Positions 19,127 to 32,431 of a DNA stretch of 64,000 nucleotides are shown here, piece after piece; within the stretch, counting starts at the first letter, position 1, and each line of letters opens with the position of its first letter. Under the pieces are notes generated by a model. It had not been told where the DNA came from, did not search any database, and worked only from the letters and a program-made list of their open reading frames with translations. Source of the DNA: Pseudoclavibacter triregionum (GTDB lineage Bacteria; Actinomycetota; Actinomycetes; Actinomycetales; Microbacteriaceae); contig OU365335.1 in NCBI GenBank assembly GCA_910822395.1, positions 186,001-250,000 on the forward strand, given 5' to 3'. The translations under genes and the position numbers were made by a program.

Positions 19127-19426
19127 CTACTGCTCCTCCCCGAGGATCGCGGTGACGCGGAAGCGCGTGCCGTCGGAGTCGGGCGCGCCGGCGAGGGCGG
19201 CGTCGCGCTCGAGGGTGTCGCCGACGACGTCCGGGCGGGTGACGTTCCACATCGCGATGGGGTGCGCGGTGGCCGGGACGTCCGGCGTCGCGACCTCCTG
19301 GACCTTCTCGATGAGGTGCTGGATCTCGGCGAGCTTGGCCGCGACGTCGGCCTGCTCCTCCGGGCTGAGCTCGATCCGGGCGAGCATCGCGAGATGCTCG
19401 ACGTCGGCGGCGGTGATGTCGGACAT
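19127..19426 (-). CDS. gatC: Asp/Glu-tRNA(Asn/Gln) amidotransferase subunit C
   Basis: Small 99-residue stabilising subunit that wraps around GatA and GatB. It begins [20 protein letters not shown], a typical GatC start, and contains the helix-rich [14 protein letters not shown]. First gene of the gatCAB operon. GACGGAG lies 6 nt before ATG, and a TAGACT -10 element lies at 19464-19469, giving a leader of about 30 nt. Confidence 0.95.
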   Translation of the reverse strand: MSDITAADVEHLAMLARIELSPEEQADVAAKLAEIQHLIEKVQEVATPDVPATAHPIAMWNVTRPDVVGDTLERDAALAGAPDSDGTRFRVTAILGEEQ

Positions 19427-19463
19427 GCGACTCCGTCAGTCGAGGGCGGTCGGGAACCAGGTC

Positions 19464-19469
19464 AGTCTA
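19464..19469 (-). promoter_or_regulatory. -10 element (TAGACT) of the gatCAB promoter
   Basis: TAGACT on the minus strand, 37 nt upstream of the gatC ATG. It follows directly after the terminator hairpin of the upstream gene, consistent with the promoter of the operon. Confidence 0.5.
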
Positions 19470-19486
19470 CTGAGGGGGCGGGACGG

Positions 19487-19525
19487 CTCGGCCCGCCCGG
19501 CTCTCGAGGAGCGGGGCGGGCCGAG
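19487..19525 (-). terminator. Terminator of the DUF6882-like gene
   Basis: 12-bp perfect stem, CTCGGCCCGCCC at 19487-19498 with GGGCGGGCCGAG at 19514-19525, and a 15-nt loop. It lies 25 nt beyond the stop codon at 19551. Confidence 0.8.
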
Positions 19526-19550
19526 AGTCGCCGCGAAGGGGCTCCCGCGG

Positions 19551-22379
19551 CTAGTAGCGCGGGGCCTCGGGCCAGGAGCTGGGCTCGCCGCGGCCGGGCT
19601 TGCCCTGCTGGCCGTCCTGCTCGCCGCCCTCGGGTCGGGCGCCCTGGCCGCCCTGGGCGTTCGGGCCGAGGGGGCCGGATCCCTGCTGCGGGGCGTTCGG
19701 GCCGACCGGGCCGGAGCCGTGGCCGGGCGCGCCGGGCTGGCCGAAGGGCGCCTGCGGCTGGCCCTGGTGGTGCTGGCCGGGCTGGCCCTGCGGCCCGTGC
19801 TGGCCGAACGGCGGCTGCTGGGGTCCGGGCCGACCGAAGGGCGCCTGGGGCTGGCCGAACTGGCCGCCGGGGCCGAAGCCGGGCCCGATGGGCTGCTGGC
19901 CGAAGGGAGGGGCGGGGATCGGCGGACGGCCCTGCTGCTGGCCGAAGCCGGGCTGGCCCATCGGGGGCTGGCCGAAGCCCGGCTGGCCCATCGGAGGCTG
20001 GCCGAACGGAGGCTGGCCGAACGGAGGCTGGCCGTGCGGGGGCCGCCCGAAGCCCGGCTGGCCCATCGGGGGCTGGCCGTACGGGGGCTGCCCGAAGCCG
20101 GGCTGCCCCATCGGCGGCTGGCCGTACGGCGGCTGGCCGAAGCCCGGCTGCCCCATCGGCGGCTGGCCGTACGGCGGCTGACCGAACCCAGACTGCCCCA
20201 TCGGCGGCTGGCCGAACCCGGCGCCCTCGCCTGGCCCGGGGATCGGCACGGGCGGCACGGCGCCGTCGCGACGCGGCGAGAACGGGGTCGACTGCGGGCC
20301 GACCGGTCCCCCGCCGAAGCCCTGGTGGCCGAAACCCTGGTGGCCGAAGCCCTGCGGGGGCGCGCCGAACGGGTTGCCGGGGGTCTGCGGGCCGGGGCCG
20401 AAGCCGGGCTGCGGACCGCCCCACTGCGGCGCCTGCTGCGGCGCCGCCTGCGGGCCGCCGAACGGCTCGGCGGGAGGGCCGAACACCTGGACGCCGTAGT
20501 CGGGCTCGCTCGGGGACGAGCCGGCGTCGTCGCGCTCCTCGCCCTCCGACGAGGCCGAGTCGGCGCCGCCCCCGGCGGTGCCGCCGGCGAGCGGCGGGAA
20601 GAGCGGGACGTTCGAGGCGTAGGGGTCGTCCTCCTCGGCCTCCGGCGACGATCCCGGCTCGGCGGGCTTCGACTCGTCCTGGGCGGAATCCGCGGGCTGC
20701 GGCTCGGCGGGGCGGCCGGCAGCCGCCGTCGAGTGGCCGGACGCCGATGCGGAGGTCGGCTCGTCCGGACGCGTCTCGTCCTGCTTCGGCTCCTGCGCGG
20801 GCGCGGGCTGCGATGCGGCATCAGACGGCTGCTGAGGCGTCGACGGCGCGCTCGCCTCGCGCTCCTCGGGCACGGGGTCGCCGAACGGCGAGCGGCCCCA
20901 GCTCAGGCGCGGGGCGACGGTCGTCTCGTTCGGGTTGTCGGAGGTGAAGGACCAGGGCTTCGGCTCGGACGGTCCCGAGCCGGCCTGCGGCTCGGCCGCC
21001 TGCGAGGCGGGTGCCGCGGGCGCGGACGCCGAGGACGGAGCCGGCTGCGAGGCCGGAGATCCGGGCGTCGAGGCGGTCGCGGACGTCGCGCCGCCGAGCT
21101 CGGCCGCCATGGCCTGGGCCGGACGGGGCGCGCCGAGGAGCGAGGGCGGGGGCGCGGCGCCGGCCTCGGGCTCGCCGCCCATCGACTCGCCGGGCCAGCC
21201 GCCGTCCGCCTCGTCGTCGCCCGCGGACTGCGGGGCGCTCGTGGGCGCGTGCGGGGCGACGCCGCTCTGCTCCTGCTGGCGGAGCTCGCGGCGGCTCGGG
21301 AACGGCTCGGGCTGACGGGCCTCGTTCTGAGAATCCGGCGCCTGCGCGGCCGGCGCCTGCGACGAGGCGCCCTGCGCGGGCCCGGACCCGCCGTCCTGCG
21401 ATCCGCCCGCCAGCTGCGCGAGGAGCGGCGCGGGCGGGGTCGGCCCGTCGAAGTGCTGCGCCTGCGTCGCGCTCAGCGTCGCGGGCACCTTCCACGGCGT
21501 GCCCTGGCCGCCGAAGGCGGGCGCGGGCTGGCCGGCCTGCGGGCCCTGCGGCCCCGTGCCCTGCTGCGGCGCGGTGCCCGGCTGGCCCTGCTGCCCAGGC
21601 TGGCCCTGCTGCCCAGGCTGGCCCTGCTGCCCAGGCTGCCCCTCGGCCTTCTTCGTGAGCCGACGCAGCTTCGAGGCGCGGCCCATCCCGTCGAACTCGA
21701 CGGCGAGGGCCTGCCGGCCCGCCTCGATGATGACCGCGCGGCCGCGGTCGACCGCGACGAGGCCCGCGACCCCGTCGAGCGCCATGAGCGTCGCCCGGTG
21801 GTCGTGGACGAGCTTGCGCTGGATCGCCGTCGTGATCGCGCGGTGCACCTGGTCGACCGTGGCGTCCTCGAGCGGGAGGTCGGCGAGCGCGAGCGTCACC
21901 TTCGCGGTCGCCGAGGCGGGGATGACCGTGGTGAGCGCGGGGCCCGAGAGCGAGGTCGCGGCGATGACGAGGCGCTCGGCGGTGAGCGTCTCCCCGTCGA
22001 GCTGCACGAGGGCCTCCGAGAAGCGGGCGCGGTCCGACTCGGTCACGCCCGAGGCCGCGAGCTCGCGCACGCGCTCGGCGAGCGAGATCGCCTCGGGCTT
22101 GAAGCCGTTCACGTTGTTCCAGCCCCACATCCAGCTCGCGGGGCTGCCGGCCTCCGTGCCGAGCACCTGCACGCCCGAGGTGATCGGCTCGGGCGTCTGG
22201 AACGTCATCGACGGCCCCGTCATGTCGACGCTCCAGCGCGCGTCGCCCACCTTCGCCGCGAGCTGCTGCTCGGCGATGAAGTGCGCGAGGACGCCTCCGT
22301 CGACGAGCTCGCGCAGCGAGCGGGGCGTCGCGGCCGCGGCGGATCCCGGCTGGTCGGTGCTCGAGGGTTCGGTGCTCAT
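19551..22379 (-). CDS. DUF6882-like protein with long Pro/Gln/Gly-rich repeat tail
   Basis: A 942-residue cytoplasmic-looking protein without signal peptide or membrane segments. Residues about 15-230 form the only globular part, with [20 protein letters not shown], which resembles DUF6882 proteins (assignment from memory). Residues about 249-267 are GQPGQQ repeats. The centre is Ser/Ala/Pro/Glu-rich and disordered. Residues about 640-930 are a low-complexity Gly/Pro/Gln/Phe tail with a 15-residue period ([15 protein letters not shown]). ATG 22379 is chosen because AGGAG lies about 11 nt upstream and the earlier residues of the frame look non-coding. A TACCCT -10 candidate is at 22456-22461. 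The function is unknown; the tail resembles phase-separating or prion-like domains. Confidence 0.8.
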   Translation of the reverse strand: MSTEPSSTDQPGSAAAATPRSLRELVDGGVLAHFIAEQQLAAKVGDARWSVDMTGPSMTFQTPEPITSGVQVLGTEAGSPASWMWGWNNVNGFKPEAISLAERVRELAASGVTESDRARFSEALVQLDGETLTAERLVIAATSLSGPALTTVIPASATAKVTLALADLPLEDATVDQVHRAITTAIQRKLVHDHRATLMALDGVAGLVAVDRGRAVIIEAGRQALAVEFDGMGRASKLRRLTKKAEGQPGQQGQPGQQGQPGQQGQPGTAPQQGTGPQGPQAGQPAPAFGGQGTPWKVPATLSATQAQHFDGPTPPAPLLAQLAGGSQDGGSGPAQGASSQAPAAQAPDSQNEARQPEPFPSRRELRQQEQSGVAPHAPTSAPQSAGDDEADGGWPGESMGGEPEAGAAPPPSLLGAPRPAQAMAAELGGATSATASTPGSPASQPAPSSASAPAAPASQAAEPQAGSGPSEPKPWSFTSDNPNETTVAPRLSWGRSPFGDPVPEEREASAPSTPQQPSDAASQPAPAQEPKQDETRPDEPTSASASGHSTAAAGRPAEPQPADSAQDESKPAEPGSSPEAEEDDPYASNVPLFPPLAGGTAGGGADSASSEGEERDDAGSSPSEPDYGVQVFGPPAEPFGGPQAAPQQAPQWGGPQPGFGPGPQTPGNPFGAPPQGFGHQGFGHQGFGGGPVGPQSTPFSPRRDGAVPPVPIPGPGEGAGFGQPPMGQSGFGQPPYGQPPMGQPGFGQPPYGQPPMGQPGFGQPPYGQPPMGQPGFGRPPHGQPPFGQPPFGQPPMGQPGFGQPPMGQPGFGQQQGRPPIPAPPFGQQPIGPGFGPGGQFGQPQAPFGRPGPQQPPFGQHGPQGQPGQHHQGQPQAPFGQPGAPGHGSGPVGPNAPQQGSGPLGPNAQGGQGARPEGGEQDGQQGKPGRGEPSSWPEAPRY
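20056..20190 (-). repeat. 45-bp tandem repeat inside the DUF6882-like gene
   Basis: Three near-identical 45-bp units (20056-20100, 20101-20145, 20146-20190) encode the 15-residue repeat. Degenerate copies extend across about 19951-20217. The frame is preserved throughout. Confidence 0.85.
21580..21633 (-). repeat. 18-bp tandem repeat encoding GQPGQQ
   Basis: Three exact 18-bp units inside the DUF6882-like gene, in the linker directly after its globular domain. The identical units suggest recent slippage. Confidence 0.8.
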
Positions 22380-22511
22380 GGGCGGTCTCGCTCCTGTGCA
22401 GGGCCGGCGGGGGCCGTGGGACGGCGGGCGGGTCATCCGCCCGGATCGTCGGGTCAGGGTACTCGCGCGCGGTGACTCGGGCGGATGGCCGGGCCCCGCG
22501 CCCTGTCGACG

Positions 22512-26795
<4,284 letters not shown>

Positions 26796-26838
26796 CTACG
26801 GACATTCCCTCGGGGCACGGCGGACGGCTCCCGACCGC

Positions 26839-27510
26839 CTATCCCCCTCGGCCCGCGATCGAGACGACGAGGTTCACCGTGCACGCGACGACGACGGCGC
26901 CGAGCAGGTAGCTGAGGAGCGTGTGCTGGAAGACGGTCTTCCGCAGGAGCTTCGAGCGGATGTCGGTGTCGGAGACCTGGTACGCCATGCCGAGGCAGAA
27001 GGCGAGGTACGCGAAGTCGAAGTAATCGGGGGCGTCGTCGCCCGGGAAGTCGATCGGCTCGTCGTCCTTCGGCCGGCGCTCGGCCTCCGACCAGTACTCG
27101 CGCGCGTAGCGGAGCAGGTAGAGGACGTGGATGAGGAACCACGAGCTCACGACCATGAGCACGCCGAGGACGGCGTGGAGGATCGAGCTCGGGTCCTGCT
27201 GCGAGCCCGCGACGAGGAGCATCCCGACGCCGCCGAGGCTCGCGAGCACGGCGACCGTCCAGATGACGTCGCTCGCGCCGCGGCCGCCGTCCTCCGCGGA
27301 GGCGTGGGCGCGGGTCTCGGCGCCGTCCATGCGGCCGACGACCAGCCAGGTCCAGAGCGAGGCGATCGCGGCGCAGGCCGTCCAGCCGGCGCCGAGGCCG
27401 ATGAAGGGGTCGTCGAGCATGCCGACGACGACGCCGACGGCGATGCCGAGGAGCGCGGAGACGACGAGGCGCGGGATGGCGCGATGCTGCAGCGGCGGGG
27501 AGGCGGACAC
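26839..27510 (-). CDS. DUF1345 family membrane protein
   Basis: A 223-residue integral membrane protein with about five hydrophobic helices (roughly 14-31, 38-57, 82-102, 111-132 and 196-217). The conserved-looking segment is YFDFAYLAFCLGMAYQVSDT, the hallmark of DUF1345. Start GTG 27508-27510; no strong Shine-Dalgarno sequence is seen. A TAGAAT -10 element at 27538-27543 would give a leader of about 20 nt. Function unknown. It lies between mnmA (downstream) and the MFS exporter (upstream), all on the minus strand, and a hairpin at 27566 separates it from the latter. Confidence 0.85.
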   Translation of the reverse strand: MSASPPLQHRAIPRLVVSALLGIAVGVVVGMLDDPFIGLGAGWTACAAIASLWTWLVVGRMDGAETRAHASAEDGGRGASDVIWTVAVLASLGGVGMLLVAGSQQDPSSILHAVLGVLMVVSSWFLIHVLYLLRYAREYWSEAERRPKDDEPIDFPGDDAPDYFDFAYLAFCLGMAYQVSDTDIRSKLLRKTVFQHTLLSYLLGAVVVACTVNLVVSIAGRGG

Positions 27511-27537
27511 GGTGGGGCTTTCGTGGGGAGGGCGTTC

Positions 27538-27543
27538 ATTCTA
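27538..27543 (-). promoter_or_regulatory. -10 element (TAGAAT) for the DUF1345 gene
   Basis: TAGAAT on the minus strand, 27 nt before the GTG start and just downstream of the preceding operon's hairpin. Confidence 0.45.
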
Positions 27544-27565
27544 CGACCGGCTCGCCGAACGCGAG

Positions 27566-27601
27566 CAGGGACCGGCCCGCCTGGAGGCGGAACGGTCCCT
27601 G
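27566..27601 (-). terminator. Terminator of the tetR-MFS operon
   Basis: CAGGGACCG pairs with CGGTCCCTG, and inside it CCGCC pairs with GGCGG around loop TGGA. The structure starts 24 nt after the MFS stop codon. Confidence 0.8.
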
Positions 27602-27625
27602 CAGGCGCGCGGGAGCTTCGCGCGG

Positions 27626-29341
27626 CTACTCGGCCCGGCGGCCCGAGGCGCGGCGCGTCGGCGCGGCCTCGAAGCTCGAGCCCACGGCGTCGCGGTCGAG
27701 CGCGGGATCGGTGACGACGAGCTGCCCCTCGGCGAGCGACTCGGCCGGCATCTCGCGGTGGATGGCCGTCGCGAGCGGCTTCTCGTGGATGAACAGCAGC
27801 GCGATGACCGCGAGGACCGCGATCGGCACGAGCTCGAGGAAGATCGGGATGAGCGAGGTGTTCATCGCCGTGAGGACCATCGTGTGGATCGGCTCCGGGA
27901 GGGCCGTGACGGCCGCCGGGGTGAAGGAGCCCGAGCCGCCGCCCGAGGCGCCCGCGGGGATGATCTTCGAGAGCTCCTCCGTGAGGCGCGAGGCGAAGAC
28001 CGAGCCGACGATCGAGGAGCCGAGCGTCGCGCCGACCTGGCGGAAGTAGTTCGTCGCCGCGGTCGCCGTGCCGACGATCTTCAGCGGGAACGAGTTCTGC
28101 ACGATGAGCGTGAGGATCTGCATGCCCAGGCCGATGCCGATGCCGAGGATGGCGAGGTCGGTGCAGATGAGCCACACCGGGGTGTCGACGGCGATGGTCG
28201 ACATGATGCCGAGGGCGATCGCGATGATGACCGTGCCGACGATCGGGAGCATCTTGTACCTGCCGGTCTTCGACACCATGCGGCCCGAGACGACCGAGGT
28301 GATGAGGAGCGCGCCCATCATCGGGATCATGAGCAGGCCCGAGACGGTCGGGCCCGCGCCGGTGACCATCTGGAGGTACATCGGCATGTAGCCGAGGACG
28401 CCGAACATCGCGATGCCCGTGGCGAGCGCGGCGACGGTCGTGAGGATGAAGTTGCGGTCCCTGAAGAGCGCGAGGGGCATGACGGGCACCTCGGCCTTCG
28501 ACTCGACCCAGACGAAGATCGCGCCGGCGACCGCGGCGATGGCGAGCAGGCCGACGGTGTTCCAGGAGATCCAGTCGAAATCGTGGCCCGCCCACACGGT
28601 GAGGAGCACGATCGCGGTCGTCGCGACGACGAGGAGGGCCATGCCGAGGGCGTCGACGCGGCCGGCGGGCGCGCGCTTCGGGAGGCGGAGGAGGAAGATC
28701 GCGGCGAGGAGGGCGAGGACGCCGATCGGGAGGTTGATCCAGAACGCCCAGCGCCAGCCGGGGCCCTCGGTGAACCAGCCGCCGAGGAGGGGGCCGGCGA
28801 CCGAGGAGAGCGCGAAGACGCCGCCCATGACGCCCATGTAGCGGCCGCGGTCGCGCGCCGGGACGACGTCGGCGATGGCCGCCTGCGAGAGGATCATGAG
28901 GCCGCCGCCGCCGAGGCCCTGCACGGCGCGGGCGATGATGAGCGTCGTCATGTCGGTGGCGAGCCCGCCGAGCACGGAGCCGGCCATGAAGAGGACGATC
29001 GCGATGACGAGCATCGTGCGGCGCCCGAACAGGTCGGAGAGGCTGCCGTAGACGGGCATCGTCACCGTCGAGGCGAGGATGAACGCGGTCACGACCCAGC
29101 TCATGTGCTCGACGCCGTTGAGCTCGCCGACGATCGTCGGCATGGCGCTCGAGAGCACGGTGTTGTTGAGCGAGGCGAGGAGCATCGCGAGCATGAGGCC
29201 GATGAAGAGCGGCACGAGCTGGCGCGGCGAGAGCGCGGCGGGCGCGACGTCGGCCTGGGTCGACGACGGCTGGGCGGCCGGCGTCGAGGCGCCGCGCGCG
29301 GCGTCGTCCTCGATCGTGGCCGAGGTGGCGGGGGAAGTCAC
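27626..29341 (-). CDS. MFS multidrug exporter, DHA2 (EmrB/QacA) type
   Basis: Proton-coupled drug efflux permease, 571 residues, with roughly 14 membrane helices as expected of the DHA2 family. Visible landmarks are the motif C-like start LVPLFIGLMLAMLLASLNNT, the motif A region GSLSDLFGRRTMLVIA, GGGGLMILSQAAIADVVPAR and GPLLGGWFTEGPGWRWAFWI. Start GTG 29341 overlaps the tetR stop by 4 nt (GTGA), so the repressor and its probable target are co-translated. The upstream part of the frame is out of register with any homology. Substrate unknown. Confidence 0.92.
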   Translation of the reverse strand: MTSPATSATIEDDAARGASTPAAQPSSTQADVAPAALSPRQLVPLFIGLMLAMLLASLNNTVLSSAMPTIVGELNGVEHMSWVVTAFILASTVTMPVYGSLSDLFGRRTMLVIAIVLFMAGSVLGGLATDMTTLIIARAVQGLGGGGLMILSQAAIADVVPARDRGRYMGVMGGVFALSSVAGPLLGGWFTEGPGWRWAFWINLPIGVLALLAAIFLLRLPKRAPAGRVDALGMALLVVATTAIVLLTVWAGHDFDWISWNTVGLLAIAAVAGAIFVWVESKAEVPVMPLALFRDRNFILTTVAALATGIAMFGVLGYMPMYLQMVTGAGPTVSGLLMIPMMGALLITSVVSGRMVSKTGRYKMLPIVGTVIIAIALGIMSTIAVDTPVWLICTDLAILGIGIGLGMQILTLIVQNSFPLKIVGTATAATNYFRQVGATLGSSIVGSVFASRLTEELSKIIPAGASGGGSGSFTPAAVTALPEPIHTMVLTAMNTSLIPIFLELVPIAVLAVIALLFIHEKPLATAIHREMPAESLAEGQLVVTDPALDRDAVGSSFEAAPTRRASGRRAE

Positions 29342-30066
29342 AGGGTCTCCTTGAGGATGGCGCGGAAGACGTCGATGGCCTCGTCGATGGCGGCGTCGCC
29401 GTCCTCGAAGAGGGAGTCGGGTCGGGTGCGCGCCACGTACTTCATGACCCCGCCGGCGAAGATGATGAGGGCGCGGGCGGCGTCCTCGCGGGTGACGCCG
29501 GCGGGCAGCTCGGCGCGGGCCTCGATGGCGTCGAGGCGCTCCGACAGGAGCTCGCCCGCGAGCGTCTCCGCCGCGGCGACCTGGTGCTGGAAGCGCTGCT
29601 GCAGCTCGGGCGTCGTGCGCGCGAGCCGTTGGCGCTCCGCGAAGGGCGTCGCCCTCGGGAAGGTCGAGCGGATGATCGTGACGAGCAGGCGCACGGTGCC
29701 GCGGAACGGGTCGTCGCCCTGCGTCGCGAGGCGCGCGAGCACGTCCTCCGGGCAGTGCGGCGGCACGAGCCCGAGGACGGCGTCCTCCTTCGTCGCGAAG
29801 TAGTTGAAGAGCGTGCGGCGGGAGACGCCGGCGCGCTCGGCGATGGCGTCCATCGTCGTCGCGGCGTAGCCGCGCTCGTCGGCGAGCTCGAAGGCCGCCC
29901 GGTGGATCGCGAGCCACGTGTCGCGGCGGTTGCGCTCGCGCTGCGAGAGGCGCGTGAGGTCGTCAGCCGGGTCGAGCCCGATGACGGGGATGGCGCTCGT
30001 CGCGGGCGCGGCGGGCGCCGAGCGGCGGTCGCCGGCGGCGCCGCGGGCGCTCGTCTCAGATTGCAT
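29338..30066 (-). CDS. TetR-family repressor of the MFS exporter
   Basis: A 242-residue regulator. After a 45-residue flexible N-terminus comes a TetR helix-turn-helix (about 46-95) with RGYAATTMDAIAERAGVSRR and TLFNYFATKEDAVL. The rest is a helical ligand-binding domain. ATG 30066 follows a TAGACT -10 by 6 nt (leaderless). The promoter is covered by overlapping TGCA dyads, consistent with autoregulation. It overlaps the MFS gene and very likely controls it. Confidence 0.9.
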   Translation of the reverse strand: MQSETSARGAAGDRRSAPAAPATSAIPVIGLDPADDLTRLSQRERNRRDTWLAIHRAAFELADERGYAATTMDAIAERAGVSRRTLFNYFATKEDAVLGLVPPHCPEDVLARLATQGDDPFRGTVRLLVTIIRSTFPRATPFAERQRLARTTPELQQRFQHQVAAAETLAGELLSERLDAIEARAELPAGVTREDAARALIIFAGGVMKYVARTRPDSLFEDGDAAIDEAIDVFRAILKETL

Positions 30067-30107
30067 GCGTGCAGTCTATGCACTGGGTGCAACAATACAC
30101 AAGTGCA
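30062..30107 (-). promoter_or_regulatory. tetR-MFS promoter with overlapping TGCA dyads (candidate operator)
   Basis: On the minus strand TTGTGT and TAGACT are separated by 18 nt, and TAGACT (30073-30078) ends 6 nt before the ATG. Five TGCA tetramers occur at 30062, 30070, 30079, 30088 and 30104. They form the dyads GTGCAGTCTATGCAC (30069-30083) and TGCACTGGGTGCA (30079-30091), the first centred on the -10 element. This is where an autoregulating TetR protein would bind. Confidence 0.6.
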
Positions 30108-30160
30108 ATGGTTTCGAGCGCGAGCGAACCCTCAGGACGCCCGCGTCGGCGGCAGGACCG

Positions 30161-32077
30161 TCAGCGGCTCGCCTCGGCCGGCCGCTCCCCCGGCTCCGCG
30201 CGCTGCTCCGCGTGGAGCGAGGCGTAGAGGCCGCCGAGCGCGAGGAGCTCCTCGTGCGTGCCGCGCTCGACGATCCGCCCCGCCTCGACGACGTGGATGA
30301 CGTCGGCGTGCTGCACCGTCGAGAGCCGGTGCGCGACGGCGATGACCGTGCGGCCGGCGGAGGCCTCGTCGAGGGCCCGCTGGACGTGCCGCTCGGACAG
30401 CGTGTCGAGCGCGCTCGTCGCCTCGTCGAGCACGAGCACGGCCGGGTCCTTGAGCAGCACCCGGGCGATGGCGATCCGCTGCTTCTCGCCGCCGGAGAGC
30501 CGGTAGCCGCGCTCGCCGACGAGCGTCTCGTAGCCGTCCGGGAAGCTCGCGATGGCGTCGTGGATGTTCGCCTTCCGGCACGCGTCCTCGAGCTCGGCCA
30601 TCGTCGCGTCGGGGCGGGCATAGCGGAGATTCTCGGCGATCGTCGCGTGGAAGAGGTACGCCTCCTGGCTCACGATGCCGATGTGGCCGACGAGATCCTC
30701 GCGGTCGAGCTCACGGACGTCGTCGCCGGCGAAGCGCACCGATCCCCCGCTCGCCTCGTACAGGCGCGGCACGAGGTAGCCGATCGTCGTCTTGCCGGCG
30801 CCCGAGGGCCCGACGAAGGCCGCGTACTGGCCGGGCTCGACGCGGAAGGAGACCTCGTCGAGGGTCGGGCGCGAGCCGGGCTCGGCGTCCGGGTAGCGGA
30901 AGCTCACGCGGTCGAACTCGACCTCGCCGAGGCGCGCGCGGTCGACCGGATGCGCATCGGGGGCATCGACGATCGCCGGCCGCATGTCGAGGTACTCGAA
31001 GATGCGCGCGAAGAGCGCCTTCGAGGTCTGCACCTCGAGGCCGACCCGCATGAGGCCGAGCAGCGGCATCGACAGGCGCGTCTGGACGGTCGTGAAGGCG
31101 ACGATCGTGCCCGCCGTGAGGCCCGTCTGCCCGCCGAGGATGAGGTACGCGGCGACGACGTACACGGCGACCGGCACGAGCGAGAAGATGATCGAGACGA
31201 AGGCGAAGAACCACTGGCCGGACATCGTCTGGCGGATCTGCAGGCCGATCTGGCGGTCGTTCGCGGCGCGGTAGCGCTCGCCCTCGGCCCGCTCCTGGCC
31301 GAAGGCCTTCGCGAGGAGGATGCCGGAGACGCCGAGGGACTCCTGCGTGATCGCGGTCATGTCCGAGAGCGACTCCTGCGTCTGCGTCGCGATGCGGGCG
31401 CGCACCTGGCCGACGCGGCGCTGCACGACGACGAGGATCGGCATGAGGATGACGGCGACGATCGTGAGCTGCCAGCTGAGGATGAGCATCGAGACGAGCG
31501 CGGCGATGACGGTGACGACGTTGCCGACGACGCTCGTGATCATCGACTGGAGCGTCGAGGCGACGCCGCCGACGTCGTTCTGGAGGCGCGACTGGATGAC
31601 GCCCGTCTTCGTGCGCGTGAAGAAGGCGAGCTCCATGCGCTGGAGGTGCTCGAAGAGCTTCACGCGGAGGTCGCCCATGACCGAGTTGCCGACGCGCGAC
31701 GTGAGATAGGACTGCCAGACGCCGAGGGCATTCGAGGCGACCCAGAGCGCGACCATGCCGAGGACGATCTTCCAGAGCGCGTCGAGGTTCGGCTTCCCCA
31801 CGGCGCCGGTCTCGTCGAGGGGGAAGAGGCCGTGGTCGAAGGCGCGCTGGGTGAGCAGCGGCGGGAGCACCGAGATCGCGGCCGTGACGAGCACGAGGAG
31901 GATCGCGAGGATGAGGGAGCCGCGGTAGGGCGCGAAGAGCTTCGCGATGCGGGGCCAGAGGTCGGGGATCTTCGGCGCGCTCGCGTTCTCGGCCCGGATG
32001 ACCGACTCGTCGCGCATGCGGCCTCCGCCCCCGCCTCCTCGCGGAGGCCCTCCGCCCATCGCCGCTCTCATGCTCAT
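30161..32077 (-). CDS. ABC exporter, fused membrane and ATPase domains
   Basis: Half-transporter of the MsbA/LmrA type, 638 residues, acting as a dimer in the membrane. A Gly-rich N-terminus precedes six membrane helices (about 48-310). The ATPase domain carries Walker A GPSGAGKTTIG, signature LSGGEKQRIAIARVLL, Walker B VLVLDEATSALD and the H-loop AHRLS. The frame opens back to 32227, but ATG 32077 is chosen because TACCCT lies exactly 7 nt upstream and the earlier stretch includes the intergenic repeat element. Substrate unknown. It sits directly upstream of tetR-MFS, making a run of efflux genes. Confidence 0.92.
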   Translation of the reverse strand: MSMRAAMGGGPPRGGGGGGRMRDESVIRAENASAPKIPDLWPRIAKLFAPYRGSLILAILLVLVTAAISVLPPLLTQRAFDHGLFPLDETGAVGKPNLDALWKIVLGMVALWVASNALGVWQSYLTSRVGNSVMGDLRVKLFEHLQRMELAFFTRTKTGVIQSRLQNDVGGVASTLQSMITSVVGNVVTVIAALVSMLILSWQLTIVAVILMPILVVVQRRVGQVRARIATQTQESLSDMTAITQESLGVSGILLAKAFGQERAEGERYRAANDRQIGLQIRQTMSGQWFFAFVSIIFSLVPVAVYVVAAYLILGGQTGLTAGTIVAFTTVQTRLSMPLLGLMRVGLEVQTSKALFARIFEYLDMRPAIVDAPDAHPVDRARLGEVEFDRVSFRYPDAEPGSRPTLDEVSFRVEPGQYAAFVGPSGAGKTTIGYLVPRLYEASGGSVRFAGDDVRELDREDLVGHIGIVSQEAYLFHATIAENLRYARPDATMAELEDACRKANIHDAIASFPDGYETLVGERGYRLSGGEKQRIAIARVLLKDPAVLVLDEATSALDTLSERHVQRALDEASAGRTVIAVAHRLSTVQHADVIHVVEAGRIVERGTHEELLALGGLYASLHAEQRAEPGERPAEASR

Positions 32078-32084
32078 GCCCGCG

Positions 32085-32090
32085 AGGGTA
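32085..32090 (-). promoter_or_regulatory. -10 element (TACCCT), leaderless promoter of the ABC exporter
   Basis: TACCCT on the minus strand, 7 nt before ATG 32077; no Shine-Dalgarno sequence. This spacing decides the start codon. Confidence 0.55.
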
Positions 32091-32148
32091 TCGGCGGGGG
32101 CCTGCGAGGCCGCGGCCGGTTCGCGGCGGGCGGAGGGGCTGGCCCGCC

Positions 32149-32415
32149 GGTGGTTTCGAGACGGCGCCTGGGGCGCCTCCTCAACCACCTCAGCGCGGCC
32201 GCCTTCCGGCGCTGGCCGATCGCTCATCCGCTGGCCGTTCGCCGGCTGCCGCTGGCCGATCGCCCATCCGCTGGCCGTTCGCCGGCTGCCGCTGGCCGAT
32301 CGCCCATCCGCTGGCGGATTTCGGCCAGCGAATGAGCGATTCGCCAGCGCGAGTGCGGGTCGCCCCGAGCCGCAGGTGGTTGAGGAGCGGGCGGAGCCCG
32401 CGTCTCGAGACCACC
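32149..32415. repeat. Composite palindromic repeat element (REP/BIME-like)
   Basis: Two 42-bp inverted elements, 32149-32190 and 32374-32415, share the ends GGTGGTYTCGAGACG and CTCCTCAACCACCT in opposite orientation. Each has its own inner hairpin (GGCGCC-TGG-GGCGCC and CGGGC-GGA-GCCCG). The inner arms differ in sequence but keep pairing, a sign of selection on structure. Between them lie the 40-bp tandem repeats and an inverted partial copy. The whole fills most of the 354-bp gap (32078-32431) between the YeiH-type and ABC exporter genes and could also end YeiH transcription. I recall similar sequences scattered in Microbacteriaceae genomes but could not search. Confidence 0.8.
32211..32316. 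repeat. 40-bp tandem direct repeat, 2.6 copies
   Basis: Units at 32211-32250 and 32251-32290 differ at one base, and a third truncated unit runs 32291-32316. Each unit contains two CGCTGGCCG half-units about 20 bp apart. Positions 32313-32339 hold an inverted, diverged copy (GGCCAGCGAATGAGCGAT), so the region can fold into a long stem. No open frame of protein character covers it. Confidence 0.85.
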
Positions 32416-32431
32416 GGCCCTCGAAGACTCC

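Noticed and set aside
18186-22475. 1429-residue open frame on the plus strand
   Set aside because: Antisense to gatA, gatC and the DUF6882-like gene. Composition is dominated by Arg, Leu and Gly as expected from reverse-complement codons, with no domain.
32078-32227. N-terminal extension of the ABC exporter to 32227
   Set aside because: It would translate the composite repeat element; the TACCCT element 7 nt before ATG 32077 marks the start.
32211-32316. Possible CRISPR-like repeat array
   Set aside because: Units abut without unique spacers, there are fewer than three full copies, and no cas gene is nearby.
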